A DNA stretch of 18,150 bases from Clostridiales bacterium UBA735 (GCA_002298695.1 DBLB01000077.1:1-18150); one strand, 5' to 3'; shown: positions 6,025-14,663, counted from the stretch's first letter. Notes: generated by a model from the sequence alone, not told the origin. A program made the numbers and translations.

Positions 6025-7979
6025 CCGTTATCCGCGAGCTTGACCTGCGTGCCCGCTTCGATCGGCTTGGTGGAGGTGGTGATGACGAACTCGCCCGCGC
6101 CGATGCCGGAGACGGCGGACATCGTGTCGTCCTGCGCAAGCACCTGCACGGGGACGCGCGTGGCCGTATAGCGCGTGGAGAGCGGCGTAGACTTCGACGT
6201 CAGGGCCAGGACGAACGTGCCGTTGTTGTCGGTGCGGACGGCGGAGTTCGGCACAAGGGCGTCATAGCTCGCGCTCTTCTGGCCGATGGAGAGGGTGAGG
6301 TTCGTGTTCGGCTCCACGTCGCCGGTCAGCTTGAAGACGAGCAGGTTATTGCCGCTGGTGTTCGGGTCGCGCGCAATGCTTTCGAGCACGGCCTCGACGT
6401 CGCCGCCCCAATAGTTGACGACGTCGGCTTTGTCGCCGACCTTGACGCGCTTGGCCTGCTCGGCGGTGACGGAGATCTTGATGGTATAGCCGCGGTCGGC
6501 CACGTTCAGCGTGGCGAGCGGGCTGTCCGGGCCGATGGAGTTGCCCGCCGTGACGTTGATCGCCGCCACCACGCCGCCGACCTTGGCCGTGACCTCCAGC
6601 TCGTCGGCGTTGGCCGTCAGCTCGGCGAGAGCCTCTTTCTTCTTCTCAATGGTCTCCTTCGCGGCCTGGATGTCGAGATAGGACGAGTCGCCGAGCTGCT
6701 GGTTGAAGAGCAGCTCTTCGAGCGAGGCCTTTGTGGACTTGACCGTCTCGGCGGCAGACCCAGCATCCGTCAGTTTCTGCACAACTGCTTGCTGATCTGT
6801 CACGGCTTGTGCTGCTGCATCCGCAGCCTGTTTCAGCCCCTGCGTTTCCGCATCAAATGTTGCAAGCTGCTGCTGAATCTGATTATAGCCGCTCAACGTG
6901 GACTGATAGATTGCATTTGCTTCATATACGGAGTTGATTCCGCTGGTATCTTCCACAAGACGATTTACTTCCGTTTGCAAAGAATTTACTTTTTCCATAT
7001 CAGTCGCAATGGTGATGTATGCCGTTGCCATTTCCTGTGCACGTTTCAAACGCGGATCAGTCGTAATCGTTGTTCCCCCGCTGGGATTCGTACCAGTGCC
7101 AGTATTGTCATCATCTTCCGTAAGCGGCGACACCGAATTTACCCTTGTGGTGCTTACTCCATTCAAATCCGAGTCCTCAAGTTTTTGCGCAAGTGTCTCC
7201 GGATAGCGGGCGTACGACATTGCAACTTGCGCATCTTGTCCCGCAATGGTAAGGACACGATTATAATCGTTGATATACTGAATTTCGTCCTGCTTCAGCG
7301 TGTTATTTGCCGCATCAAGTTCTCCTTGCTTGTCAAGGATTGTGCGTAAAGACGCCGTCTGTGCTTTCAGCTCAGACGCTTGATTTTCAAGATTGCTCTT
7401 TTCCGCAGTTCGTGCATCATATTGCTCCTGTGCAACTTTACTAGCTTGTTGCAGCAAGGTGAGTTGCTGCTCGGCCTTTGTTTTTTCTGCTGCAAGCTGA
7501 GAAGCATCCACAGTACTATATTGATGGTACAGCGCAAGGGCCTCGTTATAGGCGTCGCGGGCCTTCTGCACCTCGTGGTTCTCCTTGGCCGAGTTGTTGC
7601 CCGCGTCGATGAGGGACTTTTCATAGCTCAGCTCGAGCTGATCCAGCTCGTCCTGCGCGGCCTTCACCTCGTCAGACTCCTGCGCTTCGAGCAAAAACAG
7701 CGTATCGCCCGCGTTGACCGTCTGGCCGACCTTGACCAGCACGCTCGCGATCTTGCGCGTCTGGTTGATGGTCACGTCATAGGTCTCGTTCGCGCCGACC
7801 GTGCCGGAGCCGCGGATCTTGGCGTTGATCGTGCCGCCCTCGATCTGCTGCGCGGCCACCTCGGGGAGCGTCGCATTCATGATCGTGTTGGAGAAGAAGG
7901 TCAGGACCAGCAGGATCGCCAGAAAAATGATCGCGGCGGTCTTGACCCATTCCCGTTTGCTGACTTTTGTTTCTTCCAT
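6021..7979 (-). CDS. HlyD/MacA-like membrane-fusion (adaptor) protein
   Basis: This 652-residue protein has an N-terminal membrane helix (about 13-30). A split lipoyl/barrel-sandwich half follows (about 60-105, with IRGSGTVGANE and VKVGQTVNAGDTLF). Next is a long coiled coil (about 110-470), the second lipoyl half (ELEVTAKVGGVVAAINVTAG), a beta-barrel and a membrane-proximal domain. This is the order of periplasmic adaptor proteins of ABC exporters. I start at ATG 7979, preceded by GAGAGGATA; a GTG at 8003 would add eight residues but lies ahead of that site. The coiled-coil interior (about residues 148-403, DNA 6770-7535) is much more AT-rich than the rest and includes a Gly/Thr-rich linker. 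The gene lies 24 bp after the MalG-type permease and overlaps the MacB-like gene by 4 bp. Confidence 0.88.
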   Translation of the reverse strand: MEETKVSKREWVKTAAIIFLAILLVLTFFSNTIMNATLPEVAAQQIEGGTINAKIRGSGTVGANETYDVTINQTRKIASVLVKVGQTVNAGDTLFLLEAQESDEVKAAQDELDQLELSYEKSLIDAGNNSAKENHEVQKARDAYNEALALYHQYSTVDASQLAAEKTKAEQQLTLLQQASKVAQEQYDARTAEKSNLENQASELKAQTASLRTILDKQGELDAANNTLKQDEIQYINDYNRVLTIAGQDAQVAMSYARYPETLAQKLEDSDLNGVSTTRVNSVSPLTEDDDNTGTGTNPSGGTTITTDPRLKRAQEMATAYITIATDMEKVNSLQTEVNRLVEDTSGINSVYEANAIYQSTLSGYNQIQQQLATFDAETQGLKQAADAAAQAVTDQQAVVQKLTDAGSAAETVKSTKASLEELLFNQQLGDSSYLDIQAAKETIEKKKEALAELTANADELEVTAKVGGVVAAINVTAGNSIGPDSPLATLNVADRGYTIKISVTAEQAKRVKVGDKADVVNYWGGDVEAVLESIARDPNTSGNNLLVFKLTGDVEPNTNLTLSIGQKSASYDALVPNSAVRTDNNGTFVLALTSKSTPLSTRYTATRVPVQVLAQDDTMSAVSGIGAGEFVITTSTKPIEAGTQVKLADNG

Positions 7980-8003
7980 GGTAAATATCCTCTCTCGTTG
8001 CAC

Positions 8004-8885
8004 TTAGCCCTTGACGGAACCGGAATATGCGATGCCCTCGACGAGGTACGCCTCGCCATGCAGGAACAGCAGCAGACCCGGGATCATATACACGACGGCG
8101 GCGGCAAAGGCGATGCCGATCTCGCCGGCGTTGATCTGCGACAGATAGACGGACAGCGGCTGCTGCGACGCATCCGGAAGGAGAATGAGCGGCTGCTCGA
8201 CCATGTTCCAATAATCGATGAAGACCAGAATGGCGATGGAATAGAGCGCCGCGCGGCACTGCGGCAGGCAGATGCGCCAGAAGATCTGCCATTCGCCCGC
8301 GCCGTCCAGCTTGGCCGACTCAATGAGCGACACCGGGATGCGCCGCATGAACTTCGTCAGCAGAAACACCGAGAACGGCGCGAACGCGCCGGGCAGCAGA
8401 ATGGCCCACTTGGTGTTCAGGATGCCGAGCCAGTCGGACACCAGATAGTTCGGGACAAGCGTGACCTGATAGGGCATGAGCATCAGGATCACGTAGAAAA
8501 AGAAGATGGAATCGCGCACCTTGCCGCGCCAGCGCGTGAAGCCGTAGGCCGCGATGGACGCGACCATGAGCTGCGCGAAGACGATTGGCACGGTGAGGAT
8601 GATGGAGTTCCAGAGCTTATAGATGTAATCCGGGCTTTTGAGCAGGACCGTCCAGTACTGGCTGAACGAGACCTTGTCCGGAATGAATTTCAGGTTGATG
8701 GTTTTGGAGATATAGCTTTTGCCGTCCTTGGAGTTGTCGAAAACCTGGCCGTAGTTCGCCGTGATCTCGCTCTGCGTCATGAACGAGTTCGTGATGGTGA
8801 GGAGCGTCGGCATGACGAAGAGGAACGCGAACAGAATGGCCAGCAGCAGGATGACCCCGCGGGAAAAATAGCGCTTCTTTTTCAT
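8004..8885 (-). CDS. Carbohydrate ABC transporter permease, MalG type
   Basis: This 293-residue integral membrane protein has about six helices and matches the second permease of CUT1 sugar importers (MalG/LacG-like). Its cytoplasmic EAA loop reads ESAKLDGAGEW...ICLP, the coupling site for the MalK-type ATPase. An extended loop after the first helix (about 36-75) is typical of MalG-type proteins. It starts with ATG 8885, which overlaps the stop of the MalF-type permease by ATGA. No ATPase lies in the window, so a shared multitask ATPase such as an MsmX homologue elsewhere is the likely energy source (inferred from family knowledge). Confidence 0.93.
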   Translation of the reverse strand: MKKKRYFSRGVILLLAILFAFLFVMPTLLTITNSFMTQSEITANYGQVFDNSKDGKSYISKTINLKFIPDKVSFSQYWTVLLKSPDYIYKLWNSIILTVPIVFAQLMVASIAAYGFTRWRGKVRDSIFFFYVILMLMPYQVTLVPNYLVSDWLGILNTKWAILLPGAFAPFSVFLLTKFMRRIPVSLIESAKLDGAGEWQIFWRICLPQCRAALYSIAILVFIDYWNMVEQPLILLPDASQQPLSVYLSQINAGEIGIAFAAAVVYMIPGLLLFLHGEAYLVEGIAYSGSVKG

Positions 8886-9808
8886 CCTTCCACGTCCTTT
8901 CCGAAGTAATTTTCGATCAGGAACAGCAGCGCGACCAGGATCACGATCACGATCGCAAGGAAGACCGCCGCAGCGGACAGGCGCTGATAATCGAGATGCT
9001 TGAACATGTTGTTCATGAAATGCTGGAGCATGTACAGTCCATCGTATGGGTAATCGCCCGTGAGCAGATAGATCTCACGGAAGATCTTGAACGAGTTGAT
9101 GATGGACAGGATCGTCACGAACAGGACGGTCGGCGAGAGGTAGCGCAGCTTGATGTGGAAGAAGATATAGCTTCCCGTCGCGCCGTCCAGCTCCGCCGCC
9201 TCGATCAGCTCCTTCGGGATGTTGTTCAGCGCGGCCATGAACAGGATCATGTTATAGCCGAGGTTTTTCCACAGGAAGAGCGACACGATGACGACCATGC
9301 AGTAGTCGGATTTCAGCCAGTTGATCTTGTCCGCGCCGAAGACCATGAGGAATTCGTTGATGACGCCGTTCGAATGGAACAGCACCTGCCAGATGAGGAT
9401 GATGGACGCGATGGGCACCATCATCGGGCTTAAAAAGCAGGTGCGGAACTGGCTCTTGCCGGGAATGCGCGCCTCGAGCATCAGGGCCAGCAGCATCGAC
9501 AGCACCACCGCCAGCGGCACGGCGAGGCCGGAGAAGATGGCAGTGTTCTTCGCCGCGGTACGGAACGCGGCGTTGTTGAAGACGGCAATGTAGTTTTTCA
9601 GGCCCACGAAGCTGTTGTCCACGACGCCCGCGATGAACGAATAGTAGACCACCACGCCGAACGGGACGAGATAGAAGATCAGCATCCCGAGGAAGCTCGG
9701 CCCGGAGAAGCACATGGAGTTCAGAAAATCCCGGACCTTCAGATTCGCGTTTTTCCAGAGCGTCCTTGCGCTCCGGGGCGCGGTTTGTCGAGTTGGTAGT
9801 TTGAGCAT
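8882..9808 (-). CDS. Carbohydrate ABC transporter permease, MalF type
   Basis: This 308-residue protein has six predicted helices and matches MalF/UgpA-type permeases. Its EAA loop reads EAAELDGATGSYIFF. The frame stays open further upstream, to 10210, but that part is arginine/proline-rich and lies antiparallel-free inside the solute-binding protein gene in another frame. The ATG at 9808 has GGAAAGGATC directly upstream and the N-terminus typical of the family, so I start there. A GC-rich palindrome (9846-9870) separates it from the solute-binding gene, possibly adjusting relative expression. It overlaps the next permease by 4 bp. Confidence 0.93.
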   Translation of the reverse strand: MLKLPTRQTAPRSARTLWKNANLKVRDFLNSMCFSGPSFLGMLIFYLVPFGVVVYYSFIAGVVDNSFVGLKNYIAVFNNAAFRTAAKNTAIFSGLAVPLAVVLSMLLALMLEARIPGKSQFRTCFLSPMMVPIASIILIWQVLFHSNGVINEFLMVFGADKINWLKSDYCMVVIVSLFLWKNLGYNMILFMAALNNIPKELIEAAELDGATGSYIFFHIKLRYLSPTVLFVTILSIINSFKIFREIYLLTGDYPYDGLYMLQHFMNNMFKHLDYQRLSAAAVFLAIVIVILVALLFLIENYFGKDVEG

Positions 9809-9845
9809 GGCGATCCTTTCCTGCCTGGGGTGAATGTCTTGGATG

Positions 9846-9870
9846 TTGGGGCGGGCATTGCCCGCCCCTA
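9846..9870. repeat. GC-rich palindrome, GTAGGGGCGG family
   Basis: The stem GGGGCGGGC/GCCCGCCCC (9848-9856 with 9860-9868) has a 3-base loop, and the outer TA on one side gives the minus-strand reading TAGGGGCGGGC. The core matches the ends of the larger element at 14828-14935. It lies in the 73-bp gap between the solute-binding gene and the permeases and has no T-tract. It may therefore act as a 3'-end stabiliser or partial processing site, as REP hairpins do in malE-malF. Confidence 0.65.
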
Positions 9871-9881
9871 CTGGAAAATGC

Positions 9882-12479
9882 TTAGCTCTGTTCCGCGACG
9901 TAGAGCTGCACGCGGTTCTGGATGGAGGAGGCAGTTTCCTCGGCGGTCGCCTGACCGGCAAAGAACGCGGCGGACTCGTCGTTGACGATGTCCATGACGG
10001 ACTCATCATAGGTGGAAAGGCGCGTCGTCTTGGAGATGACATCGAGGATCTGATCCGCCTGCTCCTGGCTGAGCGCATAGATGTCCACGGCGCCGGTATC
10101 GTTGGCCGCAGCCGCATCCGTCGAGCTGCTTGCAGCGGCGGTGTAGTACGTGGTCTTCGGGATCTTGATGGGTTCGCCGTTCTCGTCGAGGACCTGGTTG
10201 CCGTTCTCATCGGTCTGGTATTCCTCGGTCATGGCCTCCTGCATCTTCGCGTCAAAGGCCTTCTGGTTGACCGGGAAGTTCCAGACGTTATCGCCGGACT
10301 GATAGTCCTCGCGCACCAGCTGGCTCAGGAACGTCCACGCGACATCCCTGGCTGGGCACGTGGTGGAGATGGCGAAGGTCTGGCTGGTGGAGAACAGGTG
10401 GTTGCTCGTGCCGTCCTCGGACGGATAGCCGACGAAGGTGATGTCCTCGCCCGCGTACTGGCTCATGCTGTACAGGTAATCCTCAAAGCTGTACAGATAT
10501 GCCGTCGAGAGCAGCTTCTGGCCGTTCTTCATCATCGTCGCATCGTCGACATATTCGCCGTTGTGTTCGCTGTCATAGGTCTCCCAGTCGAATTCCGCCG
10601 GGAAGGTCTTTGCAAAGTTCAGCAGGGCGACGAAGCTCTCGCTGTCGAACGAGCACTCGCCGGTCTGCCAGTCAACGAACGCAGAGAGGTTGTTGGAGAC
10701 GCAGTTGCCCATGACGGTAGCCTGCGTGGTGTAATAGTCGAAAACGTAGGCGCCCTCCTGCAGCTTGGTCATCGCGTCCTGCACGGCTGCGACGTTCCAC
10801 ACGTCATAGCCGTCCACGACCTTCGAGAGGCCGAACGCGGTCTGCACCATGAAGCTCGCGGGCAGCTCGTAGAGCTTGCCGTCGGTCTCGCAGGCCTTGA
10901 TGATCTCGGGAACAAAGCTCTCGCGCGTCAGGCTGGAATCATTATCGATCAGCTCGTAGAGGTCGATCAGAATGCCCTTGGCCGCGTAGCGTTCGATGGG
11001 CAGATTCTCGGTCAGGAACATGTCGGGGATAACGCCGGACATGATCTCGGTGTTCAGCTTCGTGAGGCCCGCGCTGTAATCGTCATCGGTGTTGAACTCG
11101 GAATAGTCCTTGACCACGATGCGGTAGGAATCGTTCGTCTTGTTGAACTCGACGATCTGCTGCTGGACGGTATAGTCCATGTAGAAACAGGCGAGCGTCA
11201 GGACGGTCTTCTCCGGCAGGGTCGAGGCGTCCACGCGCTCCATCAGCACCAGCTCGTTGATGCTGGTCTGCGTCTCGTCGTCATAGGAGTTCAGGATGGC
11301 GATGATGCGCCCGTCGTCCATCACAGCAAAGCTGCTCATGTTGTTCGGGTTGATGTCGCTGTCCATCCAGTCGAGCAGCTTTTCCGAGGTATTGCTCGAT
11401 GCAATATAACCGAAGATCTTGCTGTTGTAGTTGTAGAGGAAGTCGTATTCATCGATGCCGGGGTAGATGTCCCATGCCATGTTGGGCAGTTTCATCTTGT
11501 TCTCGGTATCGAACGTCTTCGTCTCGGCGTTGATCGGCACGAAATAGTTCGAGCCGGTCTCGTTCTCGGAGTCGTAGATATAGGTAATGGAGCCGACGGT
11601 GTTCGCGTCGAGGCGCGTCAGCTCGCCGCCGTTGTCGCCGGCCTCGATCGTCGCGAAACACTTGCCCTCGCTGTCGAACAGGTAGACGTTCTCATAGTCG
11701 TAGCCGTAGATCGTCCCGTCCCCGCCGACCACGACGGAGGAAATATTGGACTGATACATTGCCGGCATGTCGACATACGACGAAGGGTCATCGCTGCTGG
11801 CAGAGTCGGTCGTTGTGCCGTCCGTCGTCTCATCCTGCGGCGGGACAAGGTCAAATCGTGTCAGCTCGGCGCCGGTCGCATCGAGATGCACCATGACGGT
11901 CTTGTTTTCATCGATCTCATACTGCCACTGGTCGTCCGTCTCAGGGTCGAAGTCCTCGGGCAGGTCGTATTTATACTGGTTGACGTTGCAGAAGATCCAG
12001 ATCGTGCCGTCGTCCATGATCTGGAAGTCGTTGACGTAGCTGCTGCCCTCCCAGCCCTCTTCGACGGACGGGAGCGTCAGGCCCGGCACCTCGGTGCAGA
12101 TCTGGCTGTCAAGGTCGAGCGAGTAGAGCGCCGTCCGGTAATTGGTGTATGTATAGGTCTCGGTCTGTTCCTCGCCGTTTTCGTCGGTGTAGGTGTAGGT
12201 CTCGGTCTGCTCCCCGTCGGGGATGCTGGCCGTGAACCAGACCGTGCTGCCCTTGGCCGCCACGCCCGTCACGCTGTCCACCTCGGCGGGCACCGTCAGG
12301 TAGGTCGGCTTGTAGGCGTATTTCGAGGTCACCTGCGACTGGTCGTTCTTCGTCGGCGTGACGATGCCGGAGGTTCCATTGTTGGAATCGTCGTCGCCGC
12401 CGTTTTTCTTGCTGCACCCGGCCATCACGCCGACCAGCAGCACGAGCGCCAGAAACAGGGCAAAAATACGATGTTTCAT
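9882..12479 (-). CDS. Large lipoprotein: probable beta-propeller fused to a sugar-type solute-binding protein
   Basis: This 865-residue protein begins with a lipoprotein signal peptide whose lipobox ends VMAGC (Cys22), followed by a Ser/Asn/Asp-rich linker. Residues about 45-420 contain repeated strand signatures such as MDDGTIWIF, GGDGTIYGYD and MDDGRIIAIL, suggesting a beta-propeller. From about 425 (LTLACFYMDYTVQQQIVEFNK) to about 790 it resembles family 1 extracellular solute-binding proteins, twice the usual 400-450-residue length overall. A short tandem repeat (EQTETYTYT twice) lies near residues 90-115. I chose ATG 12479 because AAAGGAAAC precedes it and a signal peptide follows at once. 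It is the first gene of the transport operon and presumably binds an oligosaccharide or other ligand for the MalF/MalG pair. The ligand is unknown. Confidence 0.88.
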   Translation of the reverse strand: MKHRIFALFLALVLLVGVMAGCSKKNGGDDDSNNGTSGIVTPTKNDQSQVTSKYAYKPTYLTVPAEVDSVTGVAAKGSTVWFTASIPDGEQTETYTYTDENGEEQTETYTYTNYRTALYSLDLDSQICTEVPGLTLPSVEEGWEGSSYVNDFQIMDDGTIWIFCNVNQYKYDLPEDFDPETDDQWQYEIDENKTVMVHLDATGAELTRFDLVPPQDETTDGTTTDSASSDDPSSYVDMPAMYQSNISSVVVGGDGTIYGYDYENVYLFDSEGKCFATIEAGDNGGELTRLDANTVGSITYIYDSENETGSNYFVPINAETKTFDTENKMKLPNMAWDIYPGIDEYDFLYNYNSKIFGYIASSNTSEKLLDWMDSDINPNNMSSFAVMDDGRIIAILNSYDDETQTSINELVLMERVDASTLPEKTVLTLACFYMDYTVQQQIVEFNKTNDSYRIVVKDYSEFNTDDDYSAGLTKLNTEIMSGVIPDMFLTENLPIERYAAKGILIDLYELIDNDSSLTRESFVPEIIKACETDGKLYELPASFMVQTAFGLSKVVDGYDVWNVAAVQDAMTKLQEGAYVFDYYTTQATVMGNCVSNNLSAFVDWQTGECSFDSESFVALLNFAKTFPAEFDWETYDSEHNGEYVDDATMMKNGQKLLSTAYLYSFEDYLYSMSQYAGEDITFVGYPSEDGTSNHLFSTSQTFAISTTCPARDVAWTFLSQLVREDYQSGDNVWNFPVNQKAFDAKMQEAMTEEYQTDENGNQVLDENGEPIKIPKTTYYTAAASSSTDAAAANDTGAVDIYALSQEQADQILDVISKTTRLSTYDESVMDIVNDESAAFFAGQATAEETASSIQNRVQLYVAEQS

Positions 12480-12541
12480 AGTCAGTTTCCTTTCTGCGGA
12501 AGATCCGCACACAATGATCACACTATTTTTTCGTTGTCCCC

Positions 12542-12569
12542 ATCATATCAGGTTTTTTCCGGATGAGAA
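12542..12569 (-). promoter_or_regulatory. Promoter of the transport operon
   Basis: On the minus strand TTCTCA (12569-12564), a 16-bp spacer and TATGAT (12547-12542) with an upstream TG (extended -10) lie about 65 bp before the lipoprotein ATG. The -35 is weak, as expected for an activated promoter. A TTAAGA direct repeat lies 16 bp further upstream. Confidence 0.6.
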
Positions 12570-12585
12570 GTCCTTCGCCTGATTT

Positions 12586-12602
12586 TTAAGAATAATTTAA
12601 GA
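12586..12602. promoter_or_regulatory. Predicted response-regulator binding repeat upstream of the transport operon
   Basis: Two TTAAGA hexamers (12586-12591 and 12597-12602) repeat with an 11-bp period, the usual spacing for OmpR/PhoB-family dimers. The same hexamer pair occurs upstream of the adjacent regulator gene (14698-14713). The pair here is about one helix turn further from the -10 than that copy is. Regulator binding is inferred. Confidence 0.5.
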
Positions 12603-12609
12603 TATTATG

Positions 12610-13947
12610 TCACCCTTGCAATTCCTCATCCTCCGGGACGATCGGGAGGATGGCCTCGGCGGTGAACTTGCCCTCCGCCTCGTGCCGCAGAAACCTGCCG
12701 CCCATCTGCGTCAAAATCTTTTCCGCCGTGCGCAGGCCGATCTTGTTGCTCTCGACCTGCCCGGGGTCGGTGCGGACCGTGTTGCAGATGCAGATATGGA
12801 ACGTCCGTTCCTCCGGCAGCGCCGCAATGGACACGGGCTGTGCCGGGTCGGCATATTTGCGGACGTTGGCAAACAGATTGTCCAGCACCCGCTTGAAATA
12901 CGGCACGTCAACACGGATCCGGCAAAAGGTATCCGGCATGACCAGCCGCACGGAGAACCCCGCGCTCTCCAGCTCCGCCTGCGCCTCGCCGAGCAGCTGT
13001 TCCAGCAGTACATAGGCGTCATATGCCTCCGGATGCATTGGCAGCTCCTCATTGGAAAACAGCAGGCTGTAGCGGAACAGCTCATCCGTCAGCGTCTTGA
13101 TGCGCCCTGCGCGCTCCTGACAGGCGGCGAGATAGCTCGCCGTGTCGGCAGATAAATCACACTGCGCGGCCATGATGTCCAGATAGCCGAGCAGGGCCGT
13201 GAGCGGATTGCGGATGTCGTGCGAGAGAGCGGTGATGAGGTCGGAATTCTGCTTGAGCGCCTTTTTCTCCTCCTCCGTCTTATGCAGCAGCGACGCGCGC
13301 ATCTGTTCCACGCTCTCTGTCAGCCTTGCCAGCTCATCATTACCGCGTGGCTTTTCAAGCCGCGCGGTCAGATCGCCGCGGCCGATCTGCTCGACCTCGC
13401 GCGAGATCGTCATGATCGAGTGCGTAATGCCGCTGTTGTAGCTGAGCATGAAACACACCAGTACCAGTGCACCCAGCACAACGCTCACGATCGTAGTCAG
13501 CGTATAAAGCTGTCCCTCCGAAAAATCATAGATAACGGCCTGCATCGGCCCATCGGTGAAGTAGATAGGATAGACGCCCGCTGAATTGGACAACAGCGGC
13601 GCCGCGTCCGTCTCATCCACATCATCTACCCCCCACCATCCAGCCTCATACGCCAGCCGCTGATTTTTATAGAGCATGACATAGATGTTGTTCTTGCTCA
13701 TCGACCAGCGGGCAACAGCATCCGTGTCCTGCGAGGAGATGCGATTTTCCTGTACATATGCCTGCAATTCGTTGACCACTGCGCGTTCCCGGCTCTGCAA
13801 TGCCGTCTCGTTCATATAGAACCGTTCGATCAGCGTCTGGCCCACCCATTCGGAAAGAAAGTACATCGCCACGCCGCAGAGGATGGAGATCAGCAGCATC
13901 AGCAGCAGCTTGACACGCAGCGAAGTGAATACAGATTTTTTAGTCAA
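12610..13947 (-). CDS. Sensor histidine kinase (HAMP, two TM helices)
   Basis: This 445-residue membrane kinase has TM1 (about 12-32), an extracytoplasmic sensor region (33-147), TM2 (about 150-170), and a HAMP linker. The dimerisation domain has H-box SHDIRNPLTALLGYLD (phospho-acceptor H243), and a short ATPase domain has N-box DNLFANVRKYA (356-366). The usual DxGxG G1 box is not visible: the sequence passes from ICNTVRTDPG directly to the G2-like NKIGLRTAEKI (401-411). The start is TTG at 13947, overlapping the regulator stop by 8 bp, with GGAAAGGGG upstream. Overlap with the response regulator makes it the cognate partner. No terminator is seen before the transport operon, so readthrough into it is possible. 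Confidence 0.9.
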   Translation of the reverse strand: MTKKSVFTSLRVKLLLMLLISILCGVAMYFLSEWVGQTLIERFYMNETALQSRERAVVNELQAYVQENRISSQDTDAVARWSMSKNNIYVMLYKNQRLAYEAGWWGVDDVDETDAAPLLSNSAGVYPIYFTDGPMQAVIYDFSEGQLYTLTTIVSVVLGALVLVCFMLSYNSGITHSIMTISREVEQIGRGDLTARLEKPRGNDELARLTESVEQMRASLLHKTEEEKKALKQNSDLITALSHDIRNPLTALLGYLDIMAAQCDLSADTASYLAACQERAGRIKTLTDELFRYSLLFSNEELPMHPEAYDAYVLLEQLLGEAQAELESAGFSVRLVMPDTFCRIRVDVPYFKRVLDNLFANVRKYADPAQPVSIAALPEERTFHICICNTVRTDPGQVESNKIGLRTAEKILTQMGGRFLRHEAEGKFTAEAILPIVPEDEELQG

Positions 13948-14632
13948 TCTGATACCCCTTTCCCCAGATCGTGCGGATCAGGCGCGGTTCCGACGGGTTG
14001 CGCTCAAGTTTTTTACGCAGGTTCACAATATGTACCATCACAGTGTTGTTTGACGCCGGCATGTATTTCTCATGCCAGACGTTTTCATAGATCTCGTTGA
14101 CCGATACGACTTTGCCCTTCTGCGCCGCCAGATACTGCAAGATCGCAAATTCCGTCTCTGTCAGCTCCACCGCCGCGCCGTCGCGCAGCACCCGGTGGTT
14201 CTCCTCATCAAGTACGATGTCCTGCCGCAGAATTTTCCCGTTGATCTTTCCTTTATACACGCGGTAGCGCCGCAGCAGCGACTCCACGCGCATCAGAAGC
14301 TCCGCGCTGGAAAACGGCTTGACAAGATAGTCGTCGCCGCCGGACTGATATGCCTGCATCATGTCCCGCTCCTGGCTTTTGGCCGTCAGAAACAGGATCG
14401 GTGCAGACGAGATCGCCCGGATCGCCCGGCTGGCCTCCACGCCGCCGAGTTCCGGCATCATAATATCCATCAGAATCAGATCCACGTCCGGATTTTCCCG
14501 CATATACTCCACCGCCAGCCGGCCGTTTGCCGCCTGCTGTACACTGTAGCCCTGATTTTCGAGCATGATCTGTAAAACTCTCCGGATATCCGGCTCGTCA
14601 TCCACGACAAGAATGCGGATACTTTGTTCCAT
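13940..14632 (-). CDS. OmpR/PhoB-family response regulator
   Basis: This 230-residue protein has a receiver domain (about 5-118) with acidic residues D11, D12, phospho-acceptor D56 in LILMDIMMP, T83 and K105 in LVKPF. A winged-helix DNA-binding domain follows (about 130-230, with LTETEFAILQYLA and the VMVHIVNLRKKL recognition region). I chose the ATG at 14632, preceded by AGGAGGA at 14641-14647. A longer reading from 14665 would begin inside the promoter's -10. It overlaps the kinase gene by 8 bp. Direct repeats immediately upstream of its promoter suggest autoregulation. Its place at the head of the transport locus suggests that it controls the locus. Confidence 0.95.
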   Translation of the reverse strand: MEQSIRILVVDDEPDIRRVLQIMLENQGYSVQQAANGRLAVEYMRENPDVDLILMDIMMPELGGVEASRAIRAISSAPILFLTAKSQERDMMQAYQSGGDDYLVKPFSSAELLMRVESLLRRYRVYKGKINGKILRQDIVLDEENHRVLRDGAAVELTETEFAILQYLAAQKGKVVSVNEIYENVWHEKYMPASNNTVMVHIVNLRKKLERNPSEPRLIRTIWGKGYQID

Positions 14633-14663
14633 GACGTCTGTCCTCCTGCTGTTTTTCGCCTTC

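Noticed and set aside
9809..10210. N-terminal extension of the MalF-type permease
   Set aside because: It would lie inside the solute-binding gene in another frame, is Arg/Pro/Thr-rich, and the ATG at 9808 has a good ribosome site.
9834..12566. A very long open frame (about 910 codons) on the plus strand, opposite the solute-binding lipoprotein
   Set aside because: It is a codon-bias mirror of the real gene: Leu/Val/Arg/Asp/His-rich, without domains or a plausible signal, whereas the minus strand has a ribosome site, lipobox and binding-protein fold.
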